Shown: positions 29,276 through 38,729, counted from the first letter of the stretch. The stretch is DNA of 64,000 nucleotides from Mucilaginibacter sp. (GCF_025362475.1 NZ_JANYGH010000058.1:248001-312000); one strand, 5' to 3'. Notes: generated by a model not told the origin, from the sequence alone. Made by a program: numbers and translations.

Positions 29276-29553
29276 AAACGTAAATACCATTTCGTCCCCT
29301 CAGGGTCTCTCGATAGAGGACCCTGAGGAACCATGCAGGTCCAATTGCATAGTCTAATACTTTGCAAACGGCCTTAGGGTCCTCTGCGAGAGACCCTAAG
29401 GAGACAAAGAAACGTAAATACCATTTCGTCCCCTCAGGGTCTCTCGATAGAGGACCCTGAGGAACCATGCAGGTCCAATTGCATAGTCTTATACTTTGCA
29501 AACGGCCTTAGGATCCTCTGCGAGAGACCCTAAGGAGACAAAAATAAAACGTA
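29276..29553. repeat. Tandem 134-bp repeat: double-hairpin element copies 2 and 3
   Basis: aaacgtaaataccatttcgtcccctcagggtctctcgatagaggaccctgagg... at 29276 and 29410 (offset 134), with a third 'aaacgta' at 29547; homologous to 27446-27563. Confidence 0.88.
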
Positions 29554-29629
29554 TATGCTGCTTAATGTTGATTTTTTATGCAGAAACTTTTCCTGTAGCT
29601 GGCTAAATTATAACATCTTTGAAAACAAT

Positions 29630-30871
29630 ATGAGTCATATTTACATCTGGATAATTTCCTTTTTGGCTATAGCAGGCGTTATTATAAGGCCATTTAAAAT
29701 ACCCGAAGCTGTTTGGGCCCTTGCGGGCGCGGTGCTATTGCTTGTTTTGGGGCTGATTCCCTTTTCGGATGGATTAACCGGCATTGGCAGAGGCACTGAT
29801 GTGTACCTGTTTTTAACCGGCATGATGCTGCTTGCCGAAACCGCACGAGAAGAAAAACTGTTTGATTGGCTGGCAGCACATGCCACCAGGATGGCCAAAG
29901 GATCTGCAAACCGGCTTTTTTTATTGATTTATATCGTAGGTGTTGTAGTTACCACCTTTTTATCAAACGATGCCACGGCTGTTGTACTTACCCCCGCCGT
30001 AGCCGCGGCCGCCAAGGCGGCCAGGGTTAATAAACCTCTTCCCTACCTGCTTATCTGTGCTTTTATTGCTAATGCGGCCTCTTTTGTAATACCTATATCC
30101 AACCCGGCCAACCTGGTGATATATGGCCGCCACATGCCGCCCTTGCTGCATTGGTTGCATCAATATGCTTTACCTTCATTTTTTGCCATTGTTGCTACCT
30201 ATTTTATGCTCCGTTTTACGCAAAGGGCTGCCCTGAAGGAAAAAATAGCAACCGATATAGCTATACCTACGCTATCTACTGGCGGTAAAACGGCTATTAT
30301 AGGCATTGCGGCAACAGCCGTCATTTTACTGGTTTCTTCGGCATTTGATATTCAGCTGGGTTTGCCTACTGCCATTACTGGGATATTGACTTCGGCAATA
30401 GTTATTATTAGTGCCCGCAAAAATCCGTTGATAGTGATCAAGGGGGTATCATGGGCGGTACTTCCGCTTGTAGCTGGTTTGTTTATAATTGTTGAAGCGC
30501 TCAATAAAACAGGTATCACACAAACACTAACAGACCTGCTACATCAAAGCGCGGCAAATTCAGTAACCGGTACGGCCTGGGGCAGCGGTATAATTACCGC
30601 TGTTGCCTGCAACCTCATGAATAACCTGCCGGCGGGCCTTATAGCAGGAACTGCTGTACAGGGCAATTTACCTGAGCTTGTAAAAAGCGCAATCCTTATC
30701 GGTGTTGACCTGGGGCCAAACCTTTCCATTACCGGATCGCTGGCCACCATCTTGTGGTTAGTTGCCCTGCGCCGCGAAGGGCTAAACATAACCTTCTGGA
30801 CATTTTTAAAACTTGGCGCATTGATCATGACTGTTGCATTGTTCTTTGCAATAGGCGCGCTTTGGATATAG
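29630..30871 (+). CDS. ArsB / SLC13-type anion (arsenite-like) transporter
   Basis: Multi-TM 'IFLFLTGMMLLAETAREEKLFDWLA'-type region, 'TFLSNDATAVVLTPAV', 'IPISNPANLVIYG', 'DLGPNLSITGSLATILW'. Start at ATG 29630 preferred to 29555. Confidence 0.85.
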   Translation: MSHIYIWIISFLAIAGVIIRPFKIPEAVWALAGAVLLLVLGLIPFSDGLTGIGRGTDVYLFLTGMMLLAETAREEKLFDWLAAHATRMAKGSANRLFLLIYIVGVVVTTFLSNDATAVVLTPAVAAAAKAARVNKPLPYLLICAFIANAASFVIPISNPANLVIYGRHMPPLLHWLHQYALPSFFAIVATYFMLRFTQRAALKEKIATDIAIPTLSTGGKTAIIGIAATAVILLVSSAFDIQLGLPTAITGILTSAIVIISARKNPLIVIKGVSWAVLPLVAGLFIIVEALNKTGITQTLTDLLHQSAANSVTGTAWGSGIITAVACNLMNNLPAGLIAGTAVQGNLPELVKSAILIGVDLGPNLSITGSLATILWLVALRREGLNITFWTFLKLGALIMTVALFFAIGALWI

Positions 30872-30883
30872 CAAAAATCAATT

Positions 30884-33211
30884 TTAAAAAGAGTAAACTA
30901 CTTTGTGTTTTTTGATAGTGATAAATACCAGTTTTGATGTGGGCGTATTACTTTTTTCGGCCACACTGTCAATCGGGATCAGTACGTTGGCTTCGGGATA
31001 ATAAGTAGCGGTGTTGCCTTCGGGAATGTTGTAGGGCACTATCACAAATAGCCGTGCCACTCGTTCAACCCCGCCAAAGTTATTATATAGATCTACACGT
31101 GAGCCTGCTTTGAAACCGGCTTTGGCTATATCCCGTTCATTCATAAAAATCACCCGCCGCTCATTGTGGACGCCACGGTAACGGTCATTCAATCCATAAA
31201 TGGTAGTATTAAACTGGTCGTGACTGCGAATGGTAGTCATGCGGTATTCATCGGCAGCCATCACGTGTTCGGGCAAGCCGGCAATATTAAAGCCCACTTT
31301 ATCACCAAATTCCTTACTGTTAAACTTACCTGTTCGCGGTCCGTTTGGCAGATAAAAACCCGCGGGAACGCGCACTTTTTGGTTATAGTTTTCAAAACCG
31401 GGGATAACTTTGGCAATGGCATCACGCACGGCGTCATAACTATTGGCATAGGTATCCCAGTTAACCACCGACCGGCTGCCCAAAGTAGCTTTGGCCAGGC
31501 GACATACAATGTGGTTCTCGTTCAGCAGATCTTTAGAAATGGGTTCCAATATGCCTTTCGACATCTGGACTACCCCCATCGAGTTTTCACAGCTCACAAA
31601 CTGCGCCTCGCCCCCAACCATGTCCTTATCGCTGCGTGAAAGCGTTGGCAATATCAAAGCTTCATCGCCGTGCACCAAATGGCTGCGATTTAGCTTGGTT
31701 GATACATGGACAGACATTTCGAGTTTGCGCATGGCATCAGCTGTGTAAGTGGTATCCGGCGTAGCCGAAAGAAAGTTACCACCCATGGCAAAGAAAACTT
31801 TAAGCTTACCCTCATGCATGGCTTGTATTGATTCAACCACATCGTACCCATGCTGACGTGGCGGCTCAAAGCCAAAAACCTCTTTAAGCTTATCCAGCTG
31901 CTGGGGAGTGGGCTTATCAAATATCATCATGGTACGGTTGCCCTGTACATTGCTGTGCCCACGCACCGGGCAAAGGCCGCCGCCTGGTTTACCAATAGCG
32001 CCCTTTAACAGCGCCAGGTTAACAATCTCTTTTACAGTATCTACCCCGTTTTTATGCTGCGTAACGCCCATGGCCCAGCAAATAATGATGCGGGTTTTAT
32101 CCTTCAACATATCGGCAGCCTGCTCCATCTGCGCTAAGGGTATACCACTTTCATCTGCCAGGTTATCCAGATCAAACTGGTTTAAATGGTTAAGGAAGGC
32201 CGTATAGCCTTCGGTATTGTTCCTTATAAATTCATGATCAAACACCTTGCCGGGGTTTTCCAGCTCGGCTTTGTATAGCAGCTTTTCAATTCCCTTAAGC
32301 AGGGCCATATCGCCATTGATCTTTACCTGCAGATAAAGATCGGCCAGTTGAGTTGTTATTCCGATAAAGCCTTTTACAGTTTGTGGATTTTTAAAACCCA
32401 TTAGCCCGGCTTCGTGAAGTGGGTTTACAGCTATGATCTTTGAGCCGTTGTGTTTAGCCTTTTCCAGGGCAGTAAGCATCCGGGGATGATTGGTACCCGG
32501 GTTTTGCCCTATGATGATAATGACATCGGTATCATAAAAATCGTTAAGGGTAACTGTTCCCTTACCAATACCGATAGCTTCTGACAAACCAAAGCTGGTT
32601 GATTCATGGCACATGTTTGAGCAATCGGGCATGTTGTTGGTTCCATACTCGCGAATAAACAATTGGTAGATGAACGATGCCTCATTACTGGTGCGCCCCG
32701 ATGTATAAAACGCTGCTTGATCCGGCGATGCAAGACTGTTCAGCTTATCGGCAATTTTTTTAAATGCATCATCCCAGCCAATAGGTTCATAATGTGTAGC
32801 ACCTTTTGGAAGATACATCGGTTGTGCTATCCGGCCTTTTTTACCTATCTCATAGTCATTCAGTTTAGCCAGATCGGCAACCGAATTTTGGGCAAAAAAT
32901 TCAGCAGTGAGCTTTTTAGTGGTGGCTTCTTCCGCGAGGGCTTTCGCCCCGTTTTCGCAATACTCGGCAACGGGCGACCTATCGTCATCGGGATCGGGCC
33001 AGGCACAGCCAGAACAATCAAAGCCATCCTTTTTGTTCATTTTGAAAAGGCCTTCCATGCCACGCACAAAGCCCGATTCTTTTAATATATCAACCATGGC
33101 AACAGTTACAGCAGGAATGCCGGCTGCCCATGTTTTTGGTTCAGTGACTTTAAGGTCGAGCAGTCTCTCCGGGTTCTCCGCCGCTGGCTGTTTCTTGTCT
33201 TTCTTGCTCAT
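30884..33211 (-). CDS. FdhF/YdeP-family molybdopterin-dependent oxidoreductase
   Basis: 'GFDCSGCAWPDPDDDRSPVAEYCENGAKALAEE', 'MCHESTSFGLSEAIGIGKGTVTLNDF', 'GKPGGGLCPVRGHSNVQGNRTM'. Confidence 0.93.
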   Translation of the reverse strand: MSKKDKKQPAAENPERLLDLKVTEPKTWAAGIPAVTVAMVDILKESGFVRGMEGLFKMNKKDGFDCSGCAWPDPDDDRSPVAEYCENGAKALAEEATTKKLTAEFFAQNSVADLAKLNDYEIGKKGRIAQPMYLPKGATHYEPIGWDDAFKKIADKLNSLASPDQAAFYTSGRTSNEASFIYQLFIREYGTNNMPDCSNMCHESTSFGLSEAIGIGKGTVTLNDFYDTDVIIIIGQNPGTNHPRMLTALEKAKHNGSKIIAVNPLHEAGLMGFKNPQTVKGFIGITTQLADLYLQVKINGDMALLKGIEKLLYKAELENPGKVFDHEFIRNNTEGYTAFLNHLNQFDLDNLADESGIPLAQMEQAADMLKDKTRIIICWAMGVTQHKNGVDTVKEIVNLALLKGAIGKPGGGLCPVRGHSNVQGNRTMMIFDKPTPQQLDKLKEVFGFEPPRQHGYDVVESIQAMHEGKLKVFFAMGGNFLSATPDTTYTADAMRKLEMSVHVSTKLNRSHLVHGDEALILPTLSRSDKDMVGGEAQFVSCENSMGVVQMSKGILEPISKDLLNENHIVCRLAKATLGSRSVVNWDTYANSYDAVRDAIAKVIPGFENYNQKVRVPAGFYLPNGPRTGKFNSKEFGDKVGFNIAGLPEHVMAADEYRMTTIRSHDQFNTTIYGLNDRYRGVHNERRVIFMNERDIAKAGFKAGSRVDLYNNFGGVERVARLFVIVPYNIPEGNTATYYPEANVLIPIDSVAEKSNTPTSKLVFITIKKHKVVYSF

Positions 33212-33563
33212 ACTTTTTGTCGGCTAAAGGGTTGGGGTAATTATCACTCTGATCTTCGGCCACACTATCCAGGCAGGTAAAATCTTTCTCAATTAATAAA
33301 TGCAGATTGCCATGTTTGCCTTCAAACCCTATTTTATCGGTATCAGCAAACTCTTTGATCACCTGCTTAGGCACAAACAGGATAATGGTATTCTCCCTGA
33401 ATATAGATGATATATGATCATCATCAACCAGTTTAATGGCATAGTATAGTTGTTGGCTCCCAAAGTCAACTTCCTCCTGCAAATGGCCTTCCTCAGCCAG
33501 TTGTGAAACATCGCTTTTAGTAAGCCGATATCTTAATGAGTTGCCTTTAATACGTATTTTCAT
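33150..33563 (-). CDS. Conserved hypothetical protein between fdhD and the oxidoreductase (possibly DUF7009 family)
   Basis: 137 aa 'MKIRIKGNSLRYRLTKSDVSQLAEEGHLQEEVDFG'; overlaps the downstream oxidoreductase by 62 nt and fdhD by 17 nt. Confidence 0.75.
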   Translation of the reverse strand: MKIRIKGNSLRYRLTKSDVSQLAEEGHLQEEVDFGSQQLYYAIKLVDDDHISSIFRENTIILFVPKQVIKEFADTDKIGFEGKHGNLHLLIEKDFTCLDSVAEDQSDNYPNPLADKKYEQERQETASGGEPGETARP

Positions 33564-34419
33564 AGTTTGATATCAATACGCGGTGCGCCGCGGTGTAAAT
33601 ATTAAAATGCTCATTACGCAGAAACCCTACCAGGGTAATGTTAAATTCTTCGGCCAGCTGAACAGCCAGGCTTGACGGCGCGCCTATTGCAGCAATAATA
33701 TTAATACCCGCCATGGCGGCTTTTTGCACCAGCTCAAAACTTGCCCTGCCGCTTAAAAGCAATACGGTTTGCTGTAACGGAAGCCAACCATAACCGAGGG
33801 CGGCGCCTATTAATTTATCAAGCGCGTTGTGCCTGCCTACATCCTCGCGCAGCAATAATAGTTCGCCCTGTGGGGTAAATAAAGCCGAGGCATGCAAGCC
33901 ACCCGTATCTGCAAAAACGCGCTGATGTCTTTGTAATATCACTGGCAACTGGCATAAAATATCAGGAATTACGGTGTCATGATCTGCATGCGGCTCAAAA
34001 CTACTTACTGTCCTGATAGCATCTATAGATCCTTTACCACATACGCCGCAGCTTGATGTGGTGTAAAAATTACGTTCTGTATTTTGCAGCTGAGGTACAA
34101 CACCTGGATTTAGGCTTACCTGGATCACGTTTTCCTTGTTTTCGGCACAGGCAATAAAGGTGTGGATAGTTGATGCAATATCATCTGCATTTTTGATAAT
34201 GCCTTCTGTAAATAAAAAACCTGTTGCCAACTCGGCGTCGTGCCCCGGCGTACGCATGGTGACCGAAATATTTTGAACCTGTCTTTGCCCCTCCTGTCCA
34301 TACTCCAGCCTGATCTCCAGAGGTTCCTCAATAGCAAGTGCATCTGTTGTTTGAATACTGGTTACACCAGCAACTTTAACAATAGGTATTTGGTATGTGG
34401 TTTTACAGGCCATACTCAA
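33547..34419 (-). CDS. fdhD: Formate dehydrogenase accessory sulfurtransferase FdhD
   Basis: 'TMRTPGHDAELATGFLFTEGII', 'SSCGVCGKGSID', 'REDVGRHNALDKLIGAAL', 'LLLSGRASFELVQKAAMAGI'. Confidence 0.95.
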   Translation of the reverse strand: MSMACKTTYQIPIVKVAGVTSIQTTDALAIEEPLEIRLEYGQEGQRQVQNISVTMRTPGHDAELATGFLFTEGIIKNADDIASTIHTFIACAENKENVIQVSLNPGVVPQLQNTERNFYTTSSCGVCGKGSIDAIRTVSSFEPHADHDTVIPDILCQLPVILQRHQRVFADTGGLHASALFTPQGELLLLREDVGRHNALDKLIGAALGYGWLPLQQTVLLLSGRASFELVQKAAMAGINIIAAIGAPSSLAVQLAEEFNITLVGFLRNEHFNIYTAAHRVLISNYENTY

Positions 34420-34535
34420 ATATACAATTTAGCCGGCAAGTTGTTTGGACTCAAAGCCTCCAAAAGGAGCTGTTTGCATCTAATAAATTTACTTTCACAT
34501 ATGCATTTATGCCTTTTTTGGCCTAATTTTGAGAT

Positions 34536-34778
34536 ATGAAGATCAATGTACTTGCTTTTGGAGTAACAAAGGAAATATTCGGAAGTTCGTTGGTTAGTCT
34601 GGAATTAACCAATGATGCCACTATTTACAATTTAAAATATGTACTTGAGCAGCAATATCCGCGCCTTAAACAGCTTGCATCATACATGGTTGCCGTAAAT
34701 AACGAATATGCCCTACCCGGAGATACTATTCATGAACGCGACGAGATTGCCATTATACCACCGGTAAGCGGAGGCTAA
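34536..34778 (+). CDS. moaD: Molybdopterin synthase sulfur carrier subunit MoaD
   Basis: 80 aa beta-grasp ending 'IAIIPPVSGG' (C-terminal GG). Confidence 0.93.
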   Translation: MKINVLAFGVTKEIFGSSLVSLELTNDATIYNLKYVLEQQYPRLKQLASYMVAVNNEYALPGDTIHERDEIAIIPPVSGG

Positions 34779-34782
34779 TCAT

Positions 34783-34840
34783 TGGACAAAGGATTTTTGG
34801 ATCAAGGACAAAGGATTTCTGGATCAAGGATTAAGGACTT
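34783..34840. repeat. Degenerate 'ggacaaaggatttttggatcaagga' intergenic repeat
   Basis: ggacaaaggatttttggatcaaggacaaaggatttctggatcaaggattaaggactt; same style as 15068-15143. Confidence 0.55.
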
Positions 34841-34922
34841 ATTTTCCTTTTCGTTTAAACATACAATAATATAAAAACCATGATCCTTGTTCCTGGCTCT
34901 CTTAATCATTTATCCTAAAAAA

Positions 34923-35351
34923 ATGGGCATCAGAAAAGCCACGCTGGATGATCAGCCTTCCATATCAAACCTGCTGACACAACTGGGCTATCCGGGAACA
35001 GAAGCTTTTTTACCTGAAAACCTGGTGCAGATGTTAAGTCAGCCATGGTCTGATGTACTGGTGTATGTTTTAAAGGATAAGGTTGTAGGGGTTATAGCCT
35101 TTGATTTTTTAACACAACTGGCAGTTAAAGGCAGTTTTGCGAGGATAAGCTGTTTTGCTGTAGATGAAGATGCGCGCGATAAAGGAGTTGGCAAATTATT
35201 GGAAGAACATTTTACCAATTTGGCAAGAGAGAAAAAGTGCGACCGGATAGAAGTGCACTGCCACTTGCGCAGGGTTGGCGCACATCGTTTTTATGAACGC
35301 CAGGGTTACCATGAATCGCCAAAATATTTTTTCAAATCATTAATTGATTAG
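34923..35351 (+). CDS. GNAT family N-acetyltransferase
   Basis: 'MGIRKATLDDQPSISNLLTQLGYP', 'VDEDARDKGVGKLLEEHF', 'RVGAHRFYERQGY'. Start moved to the conserved Met. Confidence 0.9.
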   Translation: MGIRKATLDDQPSISNLLTQLGYPGTEAFLPENLVQMLSQPWSDVLVYVLKDKVVGVIAFDFLTQLAVKGSFARISCFAVDEDARDKGVGKLLEEHFTNLAREKKCDRIEVHCHLRRVGAHRFYERQGYHESPKYFFKSLID

Positions 35352-35356
35352 GTGCT

Positions 35357-35779
35357 ATGAACAACATACAAATATTACTTTCGACAGAAACTCTGGATAC
35401 ACAAACATGCATTGATTGGATCATGTCGCCAGAATCTGGTGGGATAGATGTATTTATTGGCACTGTGCGCAATGCCACCAAAGGTAAAGCCGTTTTAAAA
35501 CTTGATTTTGAAGCTTATGAGCCCATGGCTTTTAGCGAAATGGAAAAGATCGCCAAACAAGCCTTTGAAAAATGGCCCGTGCAGAAAGTTTTAATCCATC
35601 ACCGTACGGGTACATTACAGGTTGGCGAAATACCTGTGATCATTGCCGTATCCGCCGCACACCGGGATGCCGCTTTTGAAGCCTGCCGCTATATTATTGA
35701 TACCCTTAAGCAAACTGTTCCTATCTGGAAAAAAGAAGCTTTTGAAGATGGCGAGGTTTGGGTAGCAGCACATCCTTAG
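35357..35779 (+). CDS. moaE: Molybdopterin synthase catalytic subunit MoaE
   Basis: 'GGIDVFIGTVRNATKGKAVLKLDFEAYEPMA', 'HRTGTLQVGEIPVIIAVSAAHRDAAFEACRYIIDTLKQTVPIWKKEAF'. Confidence 0.95.
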   Translation: MNNIQILLSTETLDTQTCIDWIMSPESGGIDVFIGTVRNATKGKAVLKLDFEAYEPMAFSEMEKIAKQAFEKWPVQKVLIHHRTGTLQVGEIPVIIAVSAAHRDAAFEACRYIIDTLKQTVPIWKKEAFEDGEVWVAAHP

Positions 35780-35904
35780 GGGAATTTAAAACTCTAAATC
35801 CTAAACTTCAAATCCTAAACTCTAAACCTAAAAAGGTTAATCCATTTTTAATTATGCTGGATTAGTGCAATTCGAAAAAATTCGTGTAATTCATGTTAAT
35901 TCAA

Positions 35905-36969
35905 TTACTCAATAATCCCATTATAGCTTGTCAACCCACCCTCCAGCGATAACACATCTGCCTCGGGTATTCTTTTCAGAATCAGCTTCACCGCTTCAGC
36001 GCTTCTGTTACCGGTTGAGCAGTATAATACTTTTGTATTGGTGCTGGTGAAGTAGGGCATATCCTCTTCCAGCTCGTCTAAAGGAATATGGGTACCCCCG
36101 ATATCATAGGCATCACGTTCCTGAATTGTACGTACATCAATTAGTTCAAGAGTATCATCTTCCTGCATGCGCTTTTTGAGTTCTTGCGCAGATATGGTTG
36201 GAAAAGTAACCGTAGTAGCTAAGCACCTGATATGGGTTTTGGTAACCGAACCTATTTTAATAATACGACTTTGCATGCTTTGCGCATCAAAGATCAATAT
36301 TTTGCCGGCAAGCAGCTCACCTGTATTGGTGATGTATTTGATCACTTCGTTAGCCTGCATGCTGCCAATAATACCTGCCAGTGTAGGAATTACCCCACCC
36401 TCGGTACAATTAGGAATCTGGGTAGCATCTACCTGCGGGAAAAGGTCACGGTAATTGGGCGATCTTTGTCCATCCTTATTCGTTACATTCCATACTGCTA
36501 CCTGGCCTTCAAACTGGTAAATAGCGCCATAAACTAATGGCTTGCCGCTTAAAACACAGGCATCATTTAGTAAATACCGGGTCTCGAAGTTATCGGTACC
36601 ATCAACCACAATATCATATTGGCTTACAATTCCCAAAACGTTATCTGAAGTGATCTTTTCTCTGTGCGGCACCAGTTTTACACCCGGGTTTTGCTTTTGC
36701 AAGCGTTCGCAGGCAAGCATAACTTTTTCCTTCCCCACGTCGTCTGGAGTATACAAAATCTGGCGATGCAGGTTACTCACCGATACTACATCAAAATCGG
36801 CTATGCCTATTGTACCCACTCCTGTTGATGTAAGGTATTGTGCTGCCGGGCAGCCAAGGCCCCCCGCGCCTACTATCAGTACTTTTGCCTGCTGTAAAAG
36901 TTCTTGTATAGCATCGCCGAATCCTGGTAATGCTATTTGGCAACTATATCTCAGATCGTTGGTGTCCAT
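35905..36969 (-). CDS. moeB: ThiF/MoeB-type adenylyltransferase with C-terminal rhodanese domain
   Basis: 'VLIVGAGGLGCPAAQYLTSTGVGTIGIADFDVVSVSNLHRQILY', 'DGTDNFETRYLLND', rhodanese 'VLYCSTGNRSAEAV'. Confidence 0.93.
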   Translation of the reverse strand: MDTNDLRYSCQIALPGFGDAIQELLQQAKVLIVGAGGLGCPAAQYLTSTGVGTIGIADFDVVSVSNLHRQILYTPDDVGKEKVMLACERLQKQNPGVKLVPHREKITSDNVLGIVSQYDIVVDGTDNFETRYLLNDACVLSGKPLVYGAIYQFEGQVAVWNVTNKDGQRSPNYRDLFPQVDATQIPNCTEGGVIPTLAGIIGSMQANEVIKYITNTGELLAGKILIFDAQSMQSRIIKIGSVTKTHIRCLATTVTFPTISAQELKKRMQEDDTLELIDVRTIQERDAYDIGGTHIPLDELEEDMPYFTSTNTKVLYCSTGNRSAEAVKLILKRIPEADVLSLEGGLTSYNGIIE

Positions 36970-38153
36970 TAGTTTGTGGCTGTTTTTTGGTGTATAACCC
37001 GTTTTATTCTTTCCAGTTCCTCCGGCGTATTCACATTAGTTAATGCCTCAGGCTCGGGCGCGTTCAATAGTGTGATATCTGTATTGATAAGTACCTTGCG
37101 CGGACAAGAATATCCCTGCGCTAAAAACGACAATAACACAGGATAACTTTTCGGCTCCCAAATAGCAATAAGCGGTTCGGGAAAATCAGTTACCGGGCTG
37201 TGGTAGGCTGTTGCAACAGACGAACTGTTTCGCCACGCTACCAGGTTACGCAAAGTGCCCTCATCCATCAAAGGCAAGTCGCAGGCAATTACCAGCCAGG
37301 CGCTATCAGGCCTTTCCCTAAATGCCGATAATATTGCCCCAAAAGGACCAAGCCCGGTAAAGGTATCTTGTAAAGATAGATATTGATCATCTATCTCTGT
37401 TTGCTGGCCGGGCCTGCAGGAGATAAAAACTTCGTTACAATAAGGCTTTAACATATCGGCCATGTGGTAGCGCTGTGGCTTACCATGCCAATTTACATTG
37501 CCCTTATCAAAACCCATGCGGAGGCTTTGCCCTCCGGCCAAAACCAATCCGTTTAGTACGGGCTGGGCCTGTTGCAAATTGGTTTCAAAAAAAGCGATTA
37601 TCTTTTCCCTGTCCGATAATTTGTAAATGGGGATCTGTTGCCAGTTTGAAATGGCCTCCTTTATAAAATCAAACAGATCGTCGCTATTATCGGCTAATAA
37701 AAACAATTTTACGTTGGTTAATTGTTCAACCCGTTTTTGCAGGGATGCCTTTTTATTAATATCGATAATAACAACCTGCGCATTGGCCTGCTGGTGGTTA
37801 CCGTTTACCAATACCAGGTCGGCATTGGCAAATTGCTGCTTAAGCTGGTAGGGCATCAGCGGGTTTTGAAAGTTGAACTGCTGATAATTTACCTGGTTGG
37901 TATAATCTAATATAGCCCTGCTCGCAAGCCTGCCCGGCATCTGTACAACATCATCGTTGTGAGTTGTATCGGCATAAGCGCAATTATAGGTTGCCGATAA
38001 AACTGTTATGATATCATCGGCCAATAACTTTATTACTGTACATGGGGCGCCAACAATTGCCCATTCATTTCTGCCAAAATTCCCTGTGGATGGCCTTGCC
38101 AATTGGGCGTGTTTTTTATGTTTGCCTTCGGGGCTATGCTCGTTTAAAATCAC
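36969..38153 (-). CDS. mobA: Molybdenum cofactor guanylyltransferase MobA-like with N-terminal MobB-like extension
   Basis: C-terminal half 'GLVLAGGQSLRMGFDKGNVNWHG', 'ACDLPLMDEGTL'; about 190-aa N-terminal extension without a P-loop. Shares one base (TAATG) with moeB. Confidence 0.85.
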   Translation of the reverse strand: MILNEHSPEGKHKKHAQLARPSTGNFGRNEWAIVGAPCTVIKLLADDIITVLSATYNCAYADTTHNDDVVQMPGRLASRAILDYTNQVNYQQFNFQNPLMPYQLKQQFANADLVLVNGNHQQANAQVVIIDINKKASLQKRVEQLTNVKLFLLADNSDDLFDFIKEAISNWQQIPIYKLSDREKIIAFFETNLQQAQPVLNGLVLAGGQSLRMGFDKGNVNWHGKPQRYHMADMLKPYCNEVFISCRPGQQTEIDDQYLSLQDTFTGLGPFGAILSAFRERPDSAWLVIACDLPLMDEGTLRNLVAWRNSSSVATAYHSPVTDFPEPLIAIWEPKSYPVLLSFLAQGYSCPRKVLINTDITLLNAPEPEALTNVNTPEELERIKRVIHQKTATN

Positions 38154-38610
38154 GTTTACCTCCTGTTTTTGCTATCAGTTTGGTTTCTTTTATCACAATA
38201 TCGTGGCTCATGGCCTTGCACATATCGTATACGGTGAGTGCCGCTACTGATGCGCCAACCAGGGCTTCCATTTCAATACCCGTTTTAGCGGTAATGCTTG
38301 CTGTGCACTCTATCACTATTTCCTGCTGTTCGTTTACCTGTATAGTAACCTGGCAGTTATCCATGCCCAAAGGATGGCAAAGCGGTATCAGCTCGCCGGT
38401 TTTTTTTGCGGCCATGATACCTGCAATGATCGCCGTTTGAAAAACAGGACCTTTTTTGCTGATCAGATCGCCATCGATTAAATGTTGCAGCACTTCATCC
38501 GGCAAAACAACAATACTACGCGCTGTAGCCGTGCGATGAGTAACCTGCTTTGCAGATACATCAACCATTGATGGGTTGCCTTGTTTATCTATATGGGTTA
38601 ACATATTCAA
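38134..38610 (-). CDS. moaC: Cyclic pyranopterin monophosphate synthase MoaC
   Basis: 'MVDVSAKQVTHRTATARSIV', 'GIMAAKKTGELIPLCHPLGMDNCQV', 'EMEALVGASVAALTVYDMCKAM'. Confidence 0.96.
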   Translation of the reverse strand: MNMLTHIDKQGNPSMVDVSAKQVTHRTATARSIVVLPDEVLQHLIDGDLISKKGPVFQTAIIAGIMAAKKTGELIPLCHPLGMDNCQVTIQVNEQQEIVIECTASITAKTGIEMEALVGASVAALTVYDMCKAMSHDIVIKETKLIAKTGGKRDFKRA

Positions 38611-38615
38611 TTTTA

Positions 38616-38729
38616 TCTGAACTCGAATTAAACGAATTTTTAGAATTTAAGAATTGCTTTGCCAATGGTAATTTATGTTTGCGGAAATATTTCAGGAAAT
38701 TCTATAAATTCCTGAAATTCCGGTTCAGA
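38616..38729. repeat. 'TCTGAACCGG' palindromic intergenic repeat, copy 1
   Basis: tctgaactcgaatt (38616-38629) and aattccggttcaga (38716-38729), inverted with two mismatches, plus internal gaattt/aaattc segments. Confidence 0.7.

Noticed and set aside
29244-29501. 85-aa - strand ORF with internally repeated peptide
   Set aside because: Translation of the 134-bp tandem palindromic repeat; no independent coding evidence.
29276-29553. Possible CRISPR array
   Set aside because: Only two 134-bp near-identical units, no short repeat/unique spacer alternation and no cas genes.
31166-31639. 157-aa + strand ORF (and others near 31-33 kb) antisense to the Mo oxidoreductase
   Set aside because: Shadow ORFs over conserved oxidoreductase sequence.
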